The position numbers and the translations under genes were made by a program. A stretch of 64,000 nucleotides of DNA from Lonicera japonica (Eukaryota; Streptophyta; Magnoliopsida; Dipsacales; Caprifoliaceae). The notes beneath the pieces are model-generated. The model was not told the origin of the DNA. It searched no databases and was given only the letters and a program-made list of their open reading frames with translations. Positions 9,562-22,718 of this stretch are shown in pieces. The stretch lies in the NCBI GenBank assembly GCA_021464415.1, contig JAKCWG010000206.1, forward strand, positions 40,172 to 104,171, written 5' to 3'. Numbering within the stretch: position 1 is the first letter of the stretch; each line of letters starts with the position of its first letter.

Positions 9562-12500
9562 TGTGACGCCCCGAATCCCGTTCTGAGATTTTCACCTTCG
9601 AGACCCGGTTAATCACGGATGCCGTGCGCGATAGCGGGTTTAAAATATAAAAATCATAACTTTTAAAAAAACTTTTCTTAAATAAAACACGATCTTGATT
9701 AAAAGCTCATTTTACAAAATCAAGGCATGTAGAGTTTATTCGGGTAATAAATCAACATGTAACATTTAAAATCATTTTTCATACAAATGGAATCACATCA
9801 AACCATACTTAAATCGACTCCACATATATAAAACCACTTACACAAATTTACAAAACAAATCGTTTATCAAATCATAGTCCTTTTACAATCAAAAGGAAAT
9901 CAAAATGATTATACAATAAGTCCTTTTCCCGAAGAATGACTAGATGAAGACTGTGGACATCAGAGGCCTCTATACACGAACATCATACTCCTCCCGAGAT
10001 GCTATGCCTGCAAAACTGTTAGAAAATGGGATAAGCCAAATCCGGGCTCAGTGGGAACTATATAGGTTTTATATAGAAAATACTTTACTTTAGTGTTATA
10101 GTTTGAAAACGTGCAATGCAATGCAATGCGACCCCGAGTGCATGCAACCCCACTAGGACTTATATCCTAGCTACCCGGAAGCCATTTATCCAACTGTCTG
10201 ATCTCTCCTCTAACCATCCATAAGATAAAACCCCAAGGAATTTCATAACTCGAGTAGATCTCTAGTCTAAAGTTGCCTCATAACAAACTCTAGCATCCTA
10301 AGGCTCGATATCCTACGGACTATCCACTCTCAAGTGTAACACCACACTCTTCTATGCTATCCGTCGCCTACACCATAAATCGTAACTATAGGCCAAGTAT
10401 TCATTGTTATCACTTTAATTATAATTCATTATGAATCTTATACTTGGCCACCTAATAGGCTTCGTCCCAAGATCTATAGCGTAAACCGTTACATTATGTT
10501 GTACTCTCATTAAGCTATCTCGTTAGCTACGGTTTCTCTTCAATCATGAGTATATTATATGCATTATGATCCAGCTCGCTATTCCGTAATCCGTACGCAT
10601 TCGTATACCCTTACATTATTTCTAAGTTCGATAATTATTATCTCTTTCCATTTTATATATGAATATATTATGAAAGGCTCGATAGTTTTCCATGCGTACC
10701 CTATTATGTCTAGATGTGTTCGCATAAGTCTTTCATCAATTACATTATAACCGAGGCAACATATACAAATCAATAGGAGACATGATATGATACAGTAGTA
10801 ATAACAACATAATCACAATCTCACAGCAACTCTCGTATCACGTCTCCAGTATAATGCCTCAGTTTCACCCCGCGGTCAGTCCAGGCCTAGAACAACGGAT
10901 CTCGAAAGGTCCAAGGTTCTTATTTCATGTCTCCTTCGAGTGGGGAGTGGCTCAGGGACTTATTTTCTAAGTAATTCATTCGGAGATAACCGTGCAGGAC
11001 ATTTTTTCAGGAATAAACTCCGAATAGTTAACAAAGAGAACACCTCATACAAGCCATCTCGACACTCTGGAAGGAACTACACCAGGCGATACCCTAGTAG
11101 GGTAATGACCATTAGTAGCCCAACTACTTCCTGGGAAACTCACCATTTGGAAAGTAATGGCACACGAGACCTGCTCCGCTGCCAGGGAAACTCGTCTAAC
11201 CGAGAACACATAGTCCTGTTAGAAGGCAAGATACCTAGAGTGGGCTCTCCTTTGTGGGCACACACAACCACCGGTGGAGTCACCGACTTCATTTTGCCCG
11301 TGCACAGTTTAGGGCCTTTTCACCCATGGGCGGCAATAGGCGGCCCTCCTTCGAGTCACGGGGAGCTACCCGGTGCTCGGTAAATCATCATATCCAGCCC
11401 ATACGTGTGATCGCATCAACAGGAATATATCGATTCCGCATTCAACAACATATATAATCATCAAATCATCCATCACACGTATGGCCAACAACATATATAT
11501 ACAATCACACAATCATCATCATCATGATTATAACCATCGTTCATTCCTCATTCGTCACATCATCATTATTATCAATCCAATTATCCGGGACTTTACCATT
11601 TAATTAATAATTCTCATTATACGGCCGATTGATTCGTTATCAATATATATTACATCTCATTATGTGCCATATGTATCAAACTACGGCCATAAGCGTTTTA
11701 TGTAGTTCCTAAGCCCCGTAGCCCAGCTAAGCATTAATTATCGTGCTTCTAGTTCAACTAGTGTACATTTAACTCTTCTTAGCCACATACAATTCCATTC
11801 AAGGCATCCTATGCCCCATCGACCATATTTACTACCTCACTAGATAGCATCTATGTCATATCCTTATTACTAATGCCTACCATGCTTCGTATAAGGCTCT
11901 AAACTCAAGGATTGTTGCGCTTTATTAAGCCCTAACGGATTCTCGGTTAAACACACATGGATAGAGTTCAACACTCCCAACTATATACATATACAAGCAT
12001 ATCTAATCCATATAATCCATAATCAACCATGATTCAAGCATAAATCCCAAAATCCTCTATAGCCTAGTTCATTCCTTTAGTCTCAATGAGGATACGATGT
12101 GTAGGTAAGAGTACAAGGCTCACAGCATGGTAATAAATGATGATACATGATATCTAAGAGATAATCTATCCATATGCGTCACCAATCTAAGATTTACCTC
12201 ACCTAAACCCCATGAGATGCAAACAACATGTAGTTTTGATGAAAATCCCCAATTTGAGTTCAAAACTTTAATTCAACGAGTAATAATTTAAAATTAAGGG
12301 TTTAGTACTAGTGTTCCCACCTTAGAGAAGAAAGACCGAGGAGTTGAGGAAGCGTAGACTTCATCTTGCCGAAACTGTAGCTCCAACGCGAGCTTAAATG
12401 GAGGAAGAAGGTGAGAAAGATGATGAATAGCGAAGGAGGAAGCGATTTGGAGCTCAAATCTTGTAAGAGGATGAATAAGTGACAAGAATATCTAGAACTC

Positions 12501-13116
12501 TCTCTCTAGAACTCTCTAGAGAGTGGTGGAGGTGTGTGGCTCGAAAATGAGGAGTGTTGGGTGATAAATGAGTCAAAAACGCGTTAAAAATGCTCAAAAC
12601 CGACATTCAGGTGAACCATGATCGATCATGGGTCATGATCGATCATGAACCCTTCTGAAATTCCTATGGAGGACCATGATCAATCATGGCCTTCCATGAT
12701 CGATCATGGAAGTCACTGAATCAGCAATTGACTTTCTGAGCCCGAAACGGACCTCGAAATGGATGAATCTTGACTCGTCCCAAACACAAAAGTTGTAGAG
12801 GGAAAAGAAATGAAGACGTGGCCACAAACGAAGAGTTTTTTGGATATCAGATGAAGAAGTTACGGCCTCTCAAAGTTGGCCAGAAATCGACGAATCGCGA
12901 AAAGTCGTAATATGCGATTTACGCCTCGGTTTCAACCCGAACCACCCGAATAACGTAACGATAACTCCCTCAAACTAAATATACCTAACATGACATACTA
13001 GAACTATCGGGTCAGGTACGAAGGGCTCGAAACCCAATGCTCGATCTCTAACGGAGATTAAGCCATACTAGGCTTAAGAGAAGGTCAAAGCGAAAAAAGG
13101 AACACGGGGTATTACA
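9562..13116 (-). mobile_element. Solo LTR A, Tekay-like Ty3/gypsy family
   Basis: A 3555-bp unit starts TGTGACGCCCCGAATCCC and ends GGGGTATTACA, with TTGCT duplicated on both sides (9557-9561 and 13117-13121). Its ends and several inner blocks (gttaatcacggatgccg; aaaactgttagaaaatggga) match the LTRs of the complete Tekay element and solo LTRs C and D. It has no internal region, primer site or second LTR, so it is a solo LTR left by LTR-LTR recombination. Strand is inferred from the orientation of the related full element. Open frames inside (for example 10940-11383) resemble no known protein and lie in sequence shared with the other LTRs. Confidence 0.88.
12617..12708. promoter_or_regulatory. 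Four copies of a 14-bp palindrome in solo LTR A
   Basis: CATGATCGATCATG, a perfect palindrome, occurs at 12617-12630, 12634-12647 and 12695-12708, with a one-base variant (CAATCATG end) at 12675-12688. They lie about 400-500 bp inside the U3 end as read on the element's strand. Enhancer-like or hairpin function is inferred from position only. Confidence 0.7.
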
Positions 13117-13740
13117 TTGCTTATTTGAAACGTTTATTACCTTATTTATTTGATAATAAAAGTTCAATTTCTCTTCAAGGTGAGATATGTCAGCTTGCTA
13201 AACACACCTGCACTTCTTTTCCTCCTAGACCATATACACCATCCACTCCTTTCTCCTTGATCTATAGTGAAATTTGGGGGGCATCTAAAGTTACAACTTC
13301 CAATAGGAAGCGTTGGTTTATTACATTCATCGATGATCAAACACGAATCACTTCAGTGTATCTTCTCCGAGAAAAATCAGAAACATGCCAAGTATTTAAA
13401 AATTTCAAGAACATGATTCATAGCCAATTTCAAACCAATATCCATGTGCTTAGAACTGATAATCGCAAAGAATATTTTCACTCAATCCTGGATGACTATC
13501 TTTTGCAAAATGGAATTTTCATCAAAGTTCATGTGTTGATACTCCACAATAAAATAGAGTCTCAAAAAGAAAGAATCGCCATTTGTTAGAGGTTGCCCTT
13601 GCCCTTAAGTTTACTCTGGATGTCCCAAAATATTTGTGGTGTGATGCCATCTCAACAGCTTCCTACCTAATCAGACTCTTCACTTTGACTTTCTTTTATC
13701 CGTCCTTACAAAAAAATATCCTCACATTTCCAAAAATGAT
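13117..13740 (+). pseudogene. copia integrase, N-terminal and core part
   Basis: Reading resumes after solo LTR A. The zinc-binding region is followed by core words FSLIYSEIWGAS and FITFIDDQTRITSVYLL, with catalytic-type aspartates, and by VLRTDNRKEYF. The frame breaks near 13540-13590 and a second frame covers 13583-13735 (LDVPKYLWCDAISTASYLI). It ends at 13740 at the Athila-like insertion (target ATGAT) and continues at 29704. Confidence 0.82.
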
Positions 13741-14659
13741 TGTTGTGATAAATTTTAATACTCGTAAAGGCACGAATTAATTTATAGTGTAGCGTGCAAG
13801 CGAGGTCGATCCCACAGAGACTCAAACAGTATGTTTTGTAATTATCTTGTTAATGTTTCACTAAACTCTTAATCTAGTTAGAAAAAATTATAGGAATAAA
13901 AAAAATAAAATAAAGCAAAGCAAGTAAATTAAAGTAATTGAACTAAACTAAATAATATTAAGCAAGATAATAAAAAATGAATTGATTGACTAGGGTTTTG
14001 GAGTCATATATTTAATCTCATCTTCTTTATGCGCCTAAACTCTACTCTTATCTCACACTAATTTGATCTCTCGACTCTATTAGATGCGAAAAATAAAATC
14101 ATTCAAGTTCAAGTAATTTATAAAATTCAATTGTAATCCTTCCACGGCCAAACTAATGTATAAAATCAAAACACGCACTATATCTGTTAAAACACACCAT
14201 ATATCTACTCTTAACAAATCATAAGGTGAATCTAACAAAAAATAATGAGAATCCAATTTTATATTTTATCAATTAAAACAGGCATCCAATAGGAAAAAAT
14301 GTATTTAACATTAAATCATTAAATTGGTAGAGTCAATTAACATGAATTCGTGTAAGTAAATCAATTAAATATAATCATCCTAACTCTAGCACAAATTTAC
14401 GCTAGCATAGATGAAAATAAATTGCAAATAGAATTAAAAGAAAACTTACTTGACATTAATAAAAAAATAAAATTAAGCCTTTAATCTTCAAGTCTTCTAA
14501 AAGAAAGAGAAAAAAAAGAAAAAAATAAAAAATAAAGAGAGAAATCAAAAAAGAGAGGAGAGGCAGTGCTCGGCTACTGGCTCCAATTTGTTGGCTACTG
14601 TCCTCTTTTTATAATTGAATGACATTAGGGCTCATCTAATTAATAGGACTTGGACCTTA
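13741..14659 (-). repeat. 3' LTR of the minus Athila-like element, truncated
   Basis: This aligns with 19037-19965 (the 5' LTR) but stops at the words gcttggaccttaa/acttggaccttaa. It is followed directly by internal 3' sequence matching the plus copy near 46530. The U3-proximal part, the polypurine tract and about 240 bp upstream have been deleted. Confidence 0.8.
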
Positions 14660-16321
14660 ATATTTCATTGTCAACAATCCTCATCGTGCGTGTGTGAATT
14701 GACAAAAACATAACATCATTGATATCAAAGTAAGCAAATTTTCAAATCCCATACAAACTATGATTTGACTCAATTTCTCACATGGCATATACTCAACAAA
14801 TGAAACACTCGAAAATAGGGTATAAATGCTCTCATTACATGTGGGCAATAAAGTGTAAATGTACGCAAATTCAAAAGCCTCTCGCATGTATATATGAAAA
14901 ACGCTATAAATGAAAGAAAAGTAGTCTCATGAATGGATATATCACACTAGAAAAGCGAAATGCACAAATGATCATTAGGACTTTTTCAGGTTGTAATGTA
15001 AGGCTAAGGTAAGGGTTTATCAAATGAACGGTTTTTAAAGGATTCAAAAATCTAAGAAACAAATTGAGATATAAAATTAACAGTTTTGGGCTTAACTTTG
15101 ACTTCATTTAAGCTTCCCCCCCCCCCCTCCTTTTTTCTATTTTTTCAATTTTTTTTACATCCCCTTTTTTTTCAACACATTTATCTTTCTTTTGATATTT
15201 GGAGGTGATTTCATAACCCTTTTTTAGCTTTCGTATTTTTATATTTTTTTTCATTTTCTTCTTTCATATTTTTTTCAAACTCACTTTTCACTATTGCCCA
15301 TACATAAGATAAATAATCTAAATATGGATTGAACTCCTAATTAGAGTAGGGTAAGGATATCGGGTTAACAAAGAAAGACTCATATATAAAAGGCTCAAAG
15401 GAGTGACTAGCGGTATAAATGTAAAGGTAGGATAAGGCTAATATATAGGTTACCAAAGACAGCCTAAATCACTTCCTATGGTATATAACTTTTCGGATCA
15501 AGTAGTATCAAGGATCCTTGAAAACGTTGCATTTCATGGATGTACCTTTCTAGTGTTCAATCAGAACAAAGAATAATGAGACTACACAACGAATTACGCT
15601 TTTAAAAAATTTAGAGTTGATGTAAAAACCCTCAAAAAGGAAGATTGGATCAAATTCTCACAGGTTCTTTAGTCTCCACATTTATGTTCTTTAAGAATTT
15701 TAAGTTATACTTACTTATCCATCTAGTCATGTAAATGTTGTCACACATGCATAAATACGACGAGGATCGAAAATCATAAAATTTCTGCTAATAATACTAA
15801 TAGAAGAACTAAACATGCAGATGTATAGCATTAAGACGAATACGTCATAGTTAGCAGACTGGTTAGAAAGGAAATCTCAATTAAATCAAAGAACCATTGT
15901 AATTTATTTATTTTCATTCGCAGGACTAGCAAAATTAACAATTTTATCCACTCCCCCAACTTGAATGTTGCTTTGTCCTCAAAGCAACATGTAAACTTAA
16001 AATTTAAAAGAACAAGGAGGGATGTAAGATATCACCTGAATACACGATTCATCAAAATAAAATAATTCCTGCAAATTATATAAACCTTTAAGCACAAAAA
16101 GATTTGTTAATCGTCTCAATAATACACATGGCATCCAAGAATATGTGAAAATAAATCTATGACCAATTATATCATCATTTAAATATTTAATTTATCATAA
16201 ATCAATAATCTAAAAAGTTGGGGATCATCCCAATAAAACATGTAAATGACCACAAGCTTAATATAAAATCAAAATAAATATAGCAATTTAGCTCAAGATA
16301 ATAAAACTTTATTATATAATA
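14660..16321 (-). other. 3' untranslated region of the minus Athila-like element
   Basis: This is non-coding sequence homologous to 44935-46530 of the plus copy. It contains an oligopyrimidine block (15116-15290, oligopurine on the element strand, with a run of 12 C at 15116-15127). Near 15952-15962 is the complement of the first polypurine-like tract (ctcccccaacttgaatg). Confidence 0.7.
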
Positions 16322-17400
16322 TTAGCGTATTAGATAAGAAAAATAGCTAATTGGTGACGGCCATGGGTCTTGAATTAAACAAAAAACATTATGATCATTC
16401 TTAAAAGAATTATAAGTATCATAGATATTATCATTCACATTGGGCTCAAGATAAGAAGAATTAAAATTCAACACTTCAAAATCATGCTTGAAATTTTTTG
16501 ATGGTGTAGGAAATAAATTAATCAGGTCAATCTCATCTTGGACCATATAAAAAATTAAATTCATTGATTTATTAATGACATCAAAGGTCTCATTATCATG
16601 TATAATTTTTGGGTCCGTCGCTATAATATTTTCAAATTTAGAAAGATTGCTAGAACCATACCTTTATTTAAGAAATTTTCAATATTTTCCTCCCATTCAT
16701 TAGAATTGGTATTATGAAGAGAATCAAGAAAAACACTAGCCTTACAGGATATATCATCATCAATTAGACCACAAGTTTTTAAGAAATCTTCTAATGATAT
16801 GTCACTAAAGTTCACATCTTCTTTTAAAGAAAAATAATCATCATTATTTTTGAAAATATTATCTTCCACTAGACTATCAATTAAATTAATTTGACGAGTG
16901 CAATCATCTTAACAGTCTAAGAATGTTTTAGTTACATCAAAAATATTAAGTTCAGCAGTGAGATTGCCAAAAGGTAATTTCATCACACCATTTAGACAAT
17001 TTATAAGGCATTGGATGTAGCTAAAAATGGTATGCCTAAAATTACTGGTATTTTCCCTTTCATATTAGAAGTAGGTTGAGTATCAATAACAACAAAATCA
17101 ACTGGATAATAAAATGTATCAACCTTAATCAAAACATCTTCTATGACTCCTCTAAGAATTTTTATAGATCTATCAGCGAATTGAAGTATCATAGGTGTAT
17201 AATTTATTTTTTTCAAATTCTAATTTCTCATAAATAGAATACGGCAAAACATTCACACTAGCCCCTAAATCTAGTAAAGCACTCTCTATATGATGATCTC
17301 CTATTTTACAAGATATAGTAGGACAACCTAAATCTTTATATTTAATAGGAATTTTGCATTGAATTATGAAGCTTGCTTGTTCAGCTAAGAATGCATTTTT
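16322..17400 (-). pseudogene. Athila-like protease and C-terminal extension, degraded
   Basis: On the minus strand, a DLGAS active-site motif near 17255-17275 is followed by LQFADRS, VDTFYYPVDFVVIDT and GIPFLATSNAL, the usual order in Athila-type retropepsins. A separate extension follows (acidic, Asn/Asp-rich; ORFs 16621-16869 and 16322-16564), ending in the words FCLIQDPWPSPISYF. Several stops and shifts separate the pieces. The plus copy retains the same region as one 350-codon frame. Confidence 0.72.
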
Positions 17401-18957
17401 AGGAACATTAGTTTTACTTTTTTGAGTTACTAAATCTTTAAGAAACTTAGTGTATGAAGGGACTTGCTTAATTGCATCTAGGAAGGGTATATTAATACGA
17501 ATTTGCTTAAATACTTCCTGAATTTCTTCAAATTGGGCTTCATTCCTATTGTCTTTTAGTCTTTAAGGAAACGGGGCTTTAGGCACAAATTTTCTAACTT
17601 CAACTTCTTTTGAATCATTAGTATTAATGGTAGGATAATAATCATTTATAGGAGTGTTTAAATCTTCGGGAATAATTTCCTCCTTATTTTCCTTTATTTT
17701 TTCTTCATCATTTACCGGCATTCTAACTTGATTATCAATCTGGCGCCCTGATCTAAGAGTAGTAATTTAATTAACTTGCCTTTGATTATGTTCAAAAAGT
17801 GGATTTTGAATTTGATTAACATTATTATTAATGACACCTTTAGGATTAGGGATAGGTTAACTAGGGAATTTTCCTTTTTCTCGCTCTACTAACTAGTTAG
17901 CTAATTGACTCATCTGATTTTCTAAACGTGTTACTGCTTGAGTATTTATTAAAGTAGTATTTTACCTCATTCATAAATGATTTCAAATTATCTTATAGGG
18001 ATGAAAATTGTTGTTGTGTGACAAAATATGTGGCATTATTCATGTTCACAAGAGTTCTAAAACGTGGTAGGTTTTGACGAAAGTTATTTTGATTTCCCAT
18101 ACTATTTAGTGGTTGATTTTGGGACCATGAAAAATTAGGATGATTTCTCCACCCATGATTATAAGTGTCTGAATAAGGGTTATGATTTTGCCTATATCAA
18201 TTCATAGCATTTACTTGTTCTGGATTGTTTACGGTGTACCCTAACATAGATGGACACGACGATGCAGCTACATGCATAGGACTGGCACAAATAGGGCACA
18301 CTTCATTCTGCACAAGGTTGACCGGAATATTAGAGAGTCTCATCATTAAGGCTTCTAATTTTTTATTTAGACTATCTAATTGTCTTCTAGTTTCTACATC
18401 CTCTTGAATTTTATAAATTTCCCCCTGTTTAGGTTGAGATTGCATTCCCCTCTTAGAAAAATCCCACTGTTGAGAACATTCAGATAAATTCTCTAAGAAT
18501 TGATAAGCTTCATCTTCATTTAGACTTAGAAAACTACACCTATTTATAGATTCTATCATATTTCGATTAGTTTGTGAGAGGCCATTATAAAAATATTGAA
18601 TTAGTCTCCAAGTTTCAAAACCATGATGTGGACATCTAAGTAATATATCTTTTCAATGCTTTAAAGAATTTTTCATCATCTTTTTGGCAAAAATCAATTA
18701 TTTTTCTTCTAAGTTCATTAGTTTTAGCCATAGGAAATAATTTCGCCAAAAAATTAGTAACTAACCATTCCCACGTTGTGATAGATCTTGAGGGTAAAGA
18801 AGTTAGCCAAGATTTAGCTTAATTTTTTTAGAGAAAATGGGAATAAACGCAACCTAACGGATTCATCAGAAAAATTTTGAAATCCAAATGTAGCACATAT
18901 TTCTGAAAAGTCTTTTGTATGAAGATAGGGATCTTCCATCTCTAAGCCATTAAAATT
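17401..18957 (-). pseudogene. Athila-like gag, degraded
   Basis: Capsid words occur in several frames, followed by the 120-codon frame 18197-18559 (SFLSLNEDEAYQFLENLSE; a cysteine motif CPICASPMH). The words NPYS and NPGWRNHPNF lie just downstream (18120-18190). Sequence matching the capsid core lies at 18600-18957. The N-terminus is missing: gag sequence is joined near 18957 directly to leader next to the primer site, a deletion of roughly 0.7 kb relative to the plus copy. Confidence 0.7.
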
Positions 18958-19012
18958 AGTAGAAAAATAGTAGAAGGAATTTAATTAATAAATTAACAAG
19001 ATTAAATTATAA

Positions 19013-19030
19013 TCCCCGGCAACGACGCCA
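19013..19030 (-). other. Primer-binding site of the minus Athila-like element
   Basis: TCCCCGGCAACGACGCCA on the plus strand is, with one change, the complement of TGGCGCCGTTGCCGGGGA, the primer site characteristic of Athila/Tat elements. It sits six bases from the LTR. Confidence 0.82.
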
Positions 19031-19036
19031 AAAACT

Positions 19037-20036
19037 TGTTGTAATAAATTTTAATACTTGCAAACGCACGAATCATTTTATAGTGTAGCGTGTAAGCGAG
19101 ATCGATCCCATATAGACTCAAACAATATGTTTTATAATTATCTTGTTAATGTTTCACTAAACTCTTAATCTAGTTAGGAAAATTTATAGGAATAAAACAA
19201 ATAAAATAAAGCAAAGCAAGTAAATTAAAGTAATGGAACTAAATTAAATAATACTAAGCACGATAATAAAATTAATGAAATAAAATTAATGAATTGATTG
19301 ACTAGGGTTTTGGAGTCATATATTTAATATCATACTCCTTAGTATTCATGCGCTTAAACTCTACTCTTATCTTGCACTAATTTGGTCTCTCGATTCTATT
19401 AGATGCGAAAAATAAAATCAATCAAGTTCAAGTAATTTATAAAATTCAATTGTAATCCTTCCACATCCAAACTAATGTATTAAATCAAAACACTCACTAT
19501 ATCCGTTAAAACACACCCTATATCTGTTCTTAACAAATCATAAGGTGAATCTAACAAAAAATAATGAAAATTCAATTTTATATTTTATCAATTAAAATAG
19601 GCATCCAATAGGAAGAATTGTATTTAACATTAAATCATTAAATTGGTAGAGTCAATTAGCATGAATACGTGCAAGGGAATCAATTAAATATAATCATCCT
19701 AACCCTAGCACAAATTTACGCTAGCATAGATAAAATAAATAGCAAATAGAATTAAAAGATAACTTACTTGACATTAATAAAAAAATAAAATTAACCCTTC
19801 AATCTCCAAGTCTTTTAAAACAAAGAGAAAAAAAGGAAAAAAGAAAGTAAAGAGAGAAATTGAAAAAGAAAGGAGAGGCAGTGCTCGGCTGTTGGGTCCA
19901 ATTTTATGGCTACTGTCCTCTTTTTATAATTGAATGACATTAGGGCTCATCTATTAATGGGGCTTGGACCTTAAATGGGCTCAATTAGTTGCTTAATGAA
20001 GACAATGTTGGCTCAGCACTTAAAGAATGGCCTGGC
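19037..20036 (-). repeat. 5' LTR of the minus Athila-like element, part one
   Basis: A 1000-bp segment begins TGTTGTAATAAA and is homologous to 13741-14659 and to both LTRs of the plus copy (inverted). It is interrupted at 20036 by the Tekay element and continues at 29322. Confidence 0.85.
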
Positions 20037-22240
20037 TGTGACGCCCCGAGTTCCGTTAGGAGGGAGAACCTCCGGAACACGGTTGATCACGGAGCCGTAC
20101 GCGACGGCGGAAGTGAGTAAAAAGATAAATAACTCTGGCGAGGAAGGCCAATATGCAAAGGTCTAGTACATAAAACAAAATCAACTGGGAACATGCTAGA
20201 ATTGTAGCTTCCCCTCCTGTTAACTCGTGCCTTACAGATTAGTCTGTACCGTTGCGCACCGGTTAACTAAAATGTAAGTCACTTGTCCACATTAGGCTAA
20301 CATTCAACCATAGACATGTTCCTCCAACCCATTACAAAATAACCAAAAAGAATAAAATTAAGGAACAGTAAATGTCCGCAAAACACATACATTAGCAATA
20401 TATAACTGTCACAAAATAGTCATACACAATATAGTCTCCATAATCTCAAGTAGGCTACATAGAGAGTACAAACATGGATACATAATATAAGTGGGGTTAT
20501 GGTACAATAAGATAGATAACATGGCCTTTCAGTAGTGAAAGGCCCTCACACTACAGTATCAGAGGAGACTAAGACTTGTCGACCTTTCCCTTATCAGCTC
20601 GCCCCGTCCCATCCTTAGAAGTACCTGTGTAGGAAAAACTGTGAGCCAAACGGGCCCAGTAGGAACTATAGGAGCTGTGAGAAAAACATGTATATGTAGG
20701 AGAAGCTTTATAAAGTGAGTTCGTAATTAGTCCGTATACATAAGTCATAAACATGTATGTAAACAATGTAATATATACATAGTCTCAAGACACCACGACC
20801 AGGCCTACATCGTATCAACCATGTATAATACTCACGTCTAGGATTTTTCATATCTACTGTACAGAGATAGCCGGCACTCGGTTTCTTCTGCCCAAGGCAG
20901 GGACCACCTACCAGGTCCACCTAGACGCTACCTCACGCAGCCACACAGGCATACGCTACCACACGCAACCACAAAGGCATACGCTACCTCACGCAGCCAC
21001 AAAGGCATACGCTACAATAATCTCACGTAGCCACTAAGGCTATACGCTACTGTAATAACCATCTACCTGGTACGAGCGGTGTTGACTACTCTGTATAAGG
21101 AAAATCATATTTTTTCCCAATCACAATTATAACATCATATACATCATGTAAAAAGGTATAGTAGTCCATTTCATGAGTATCAAGTGATATAAAGTGCGTA
21201 TCATAAGTTTACTTCACTATACGGACTGATAAGTACCTGCCGCTAGAGGCCAGGAACAAGGGTTTGTCATAAATCAAGGAAATGGAAGAAATACTTGAGG
21301 AAATATGATATACTACATTTTATAAGAAATAAACAACCATTTCCCTCATAATTTATAGGCCCAAAGCGCACATATACGCAGCAATAGTTGTAACCCTAGA
21401 AAACCCCCAAATTTGTATAAAAATGGTGATTGGGTGCATAAACTCTTAAAATAGGTTTTAAAAGAATAGTTTTCCTACCTCAATAGCGTTCAACCTTCAC
21501 CACACGAGCCGCAAATCGAACTCTAGACGACGGGGGCGCAAGATACCATGGTTGAGCTTGAAACCCTAGCTGGTGGATGTGAAGAAAGGAAGAAGATGAT
21601 GGATATAATGTGTTTGATCTTTGATTTGGGTGGTAATATGTGTTAAAATTACACTCATAAACTCATTTCTACAATTCCTCACTTCCCTCAAGCTCTCTCC
21701 ATGGGTTCAGGTCGAAGTGGAGAAGAAGAGAGGGTTGAAGGTGTATAAAAATCGAGTCAAGGCTTAAAAAATATCATTTTTGACTGCTACAGGGAAATGT
21801 AGTCGACTACACTATAGTTCATGTAGTCGACTACATGGTTCTGGAAATTGGTTCATCCTCAGCTTTGCTTGCTTATGCCACCAATTGATCTTGTAACCTT
21901 ATTTTGACCAACGAGAAGTGGGAATTGGCTTCCGGGCAAAACACGAAAGTTCTTGGAAATTGAAATACCTTTCCAATGGTATAAAGTAGGTCCCATTCTG
22001 ATCTAAAATGAAAAAGTTATGATATCTAGAATGACTGAAGGTCGGTTTGTCGGGTAAGTTTAAAATGTGAGATTTTGCAAATTTCGACTCGGGTACTCTA
22101 ACATAACCCTTTCCAACTTAAAAGATGAATGTAATAACATCTATAAAATAGTGTGGAAGTGTTCCTATAGTCGGATACGTCTCAAGCACACTCTCGCGTC
22201 TCGGGCATAAAATGTGGTACATTTACCCTACGGTGTTACA
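20037..22240 (-). repeat. 3' LTR of the Tekay element (left on the map)
   Basis: The 2204-bp LTR runs TGTGACGCCCCGAGTTCC to CGGTGTTACA. It contains a 28-bp tandem array (20926-21049) and two palindromes, TGTAGTCGACTACA at 21798-21811 and CATGTAGTCGACTACATG at 21820-21837. Confidence 0.92.
20926..21049. repeat. 28-bp tandem repeat in the Tekay LTR
   Basis: About four copies of a 28-bp unit (acgctacctcacgcagccac plus acaggcat) occur here. The same array is at 28001-28125 in the other LTR, where the second unit has become identical to its neighbour. Confidence 0.78.
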
Positions 22241-22254
22241 ACCTCCCTCCTTAA
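22241..22254 (-). other. Polypurine tract of the Tekay element
   Basis: ACCTCCCTCCTTAA on the plus strand reads TTAAGGAGGGAGGT on the element strand and abuts the 3' LTR, the expected start site of plus-strand DNA synthesis. Confidence 0.85.
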
Positions 22255-22316
22255 GAAATTTCGTCTCGAAATTAAAATAGAAGGAAAGGAAATTACCTTA
22301 TTGTAAATAAGTGTGG

Positions 22317-22718
22317 TTACTTATTTTGTATCTCTGATTCTAGCTCCCACGTAGCCTCTTCCGTCCCGTGATGTTGCCATATCACCTTGACAAGAGGGAT
22401 AACCCTGTTACGAAGAACTTGTTCCTTTCGGTCAACCACTGCTACAGGATGAGTCTCATAGGACACATCTTCATTAACTTCAAGTTCCTCAATCGGAGTT
22501 ACATGTGAAGGATTAGGAATATACCTCCGAAGCATGGACACATGGAATACATCATGGATTCGCTGTAACTGTGAGGGCAATGCTAGGCGATATGAAACTG
22601 AACCAACACGCTGGATGATTTCAAACGGTCCTATATACCGAGGGGCTAACTTTCCCTTGTTACCAAAACGGACAATACCATGTCGAGGCTTGACCTTAAG
22701 AAATACATAGTCACCCAC
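22317..22718 (-). CDS. Integrase C-terminus and chromodomain of the Tekay element
   Basis: This 133-codon open segment starts in the integrase C-terminal GPY/F region (GDYVFLKVKP, then APRYIGPFEIIQRVG), followed by HDVFHVSMLRRY. It ends in a chromodomain with the words PLVKVIWQHHGTEEATWELE. Chromodomains of this group are known to steer integration toward particular chromatin. It ends at the last codon before non-coding sequence leading to the polypurine tract, so this is the true polyprotein C-terminus. Its start is not a real start codon; the upstream part is in another frame. Confidence 0.85.
   Translation of the reverse strand: MGDYVFLKVKPRHGIVRFGNKGKLAPRYIGPFEIIQRVGSVSYRLALPSQLQRIHDVFHVSMLRRYIPNPSHVTPIEELEVNEDVSYETHPVAVVDRKEQVLRNRVIPLVKVIWQHHGTEEATWELESEIQNK

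Noticed and set aside
10940..11383. 147-codon open frame in solo LTR A
   Set aside because: It matches no protein I know. It lies inside an LTR with homologous, differently framed sequence in LTR C (about 49080-49640), and its codons look random.
20569..20920. Two small minus-strand frames repeated at 27644-27995
   Set aside because: They are duplicated only because both lie in the two Tekay LTRs; no protein resemblance.
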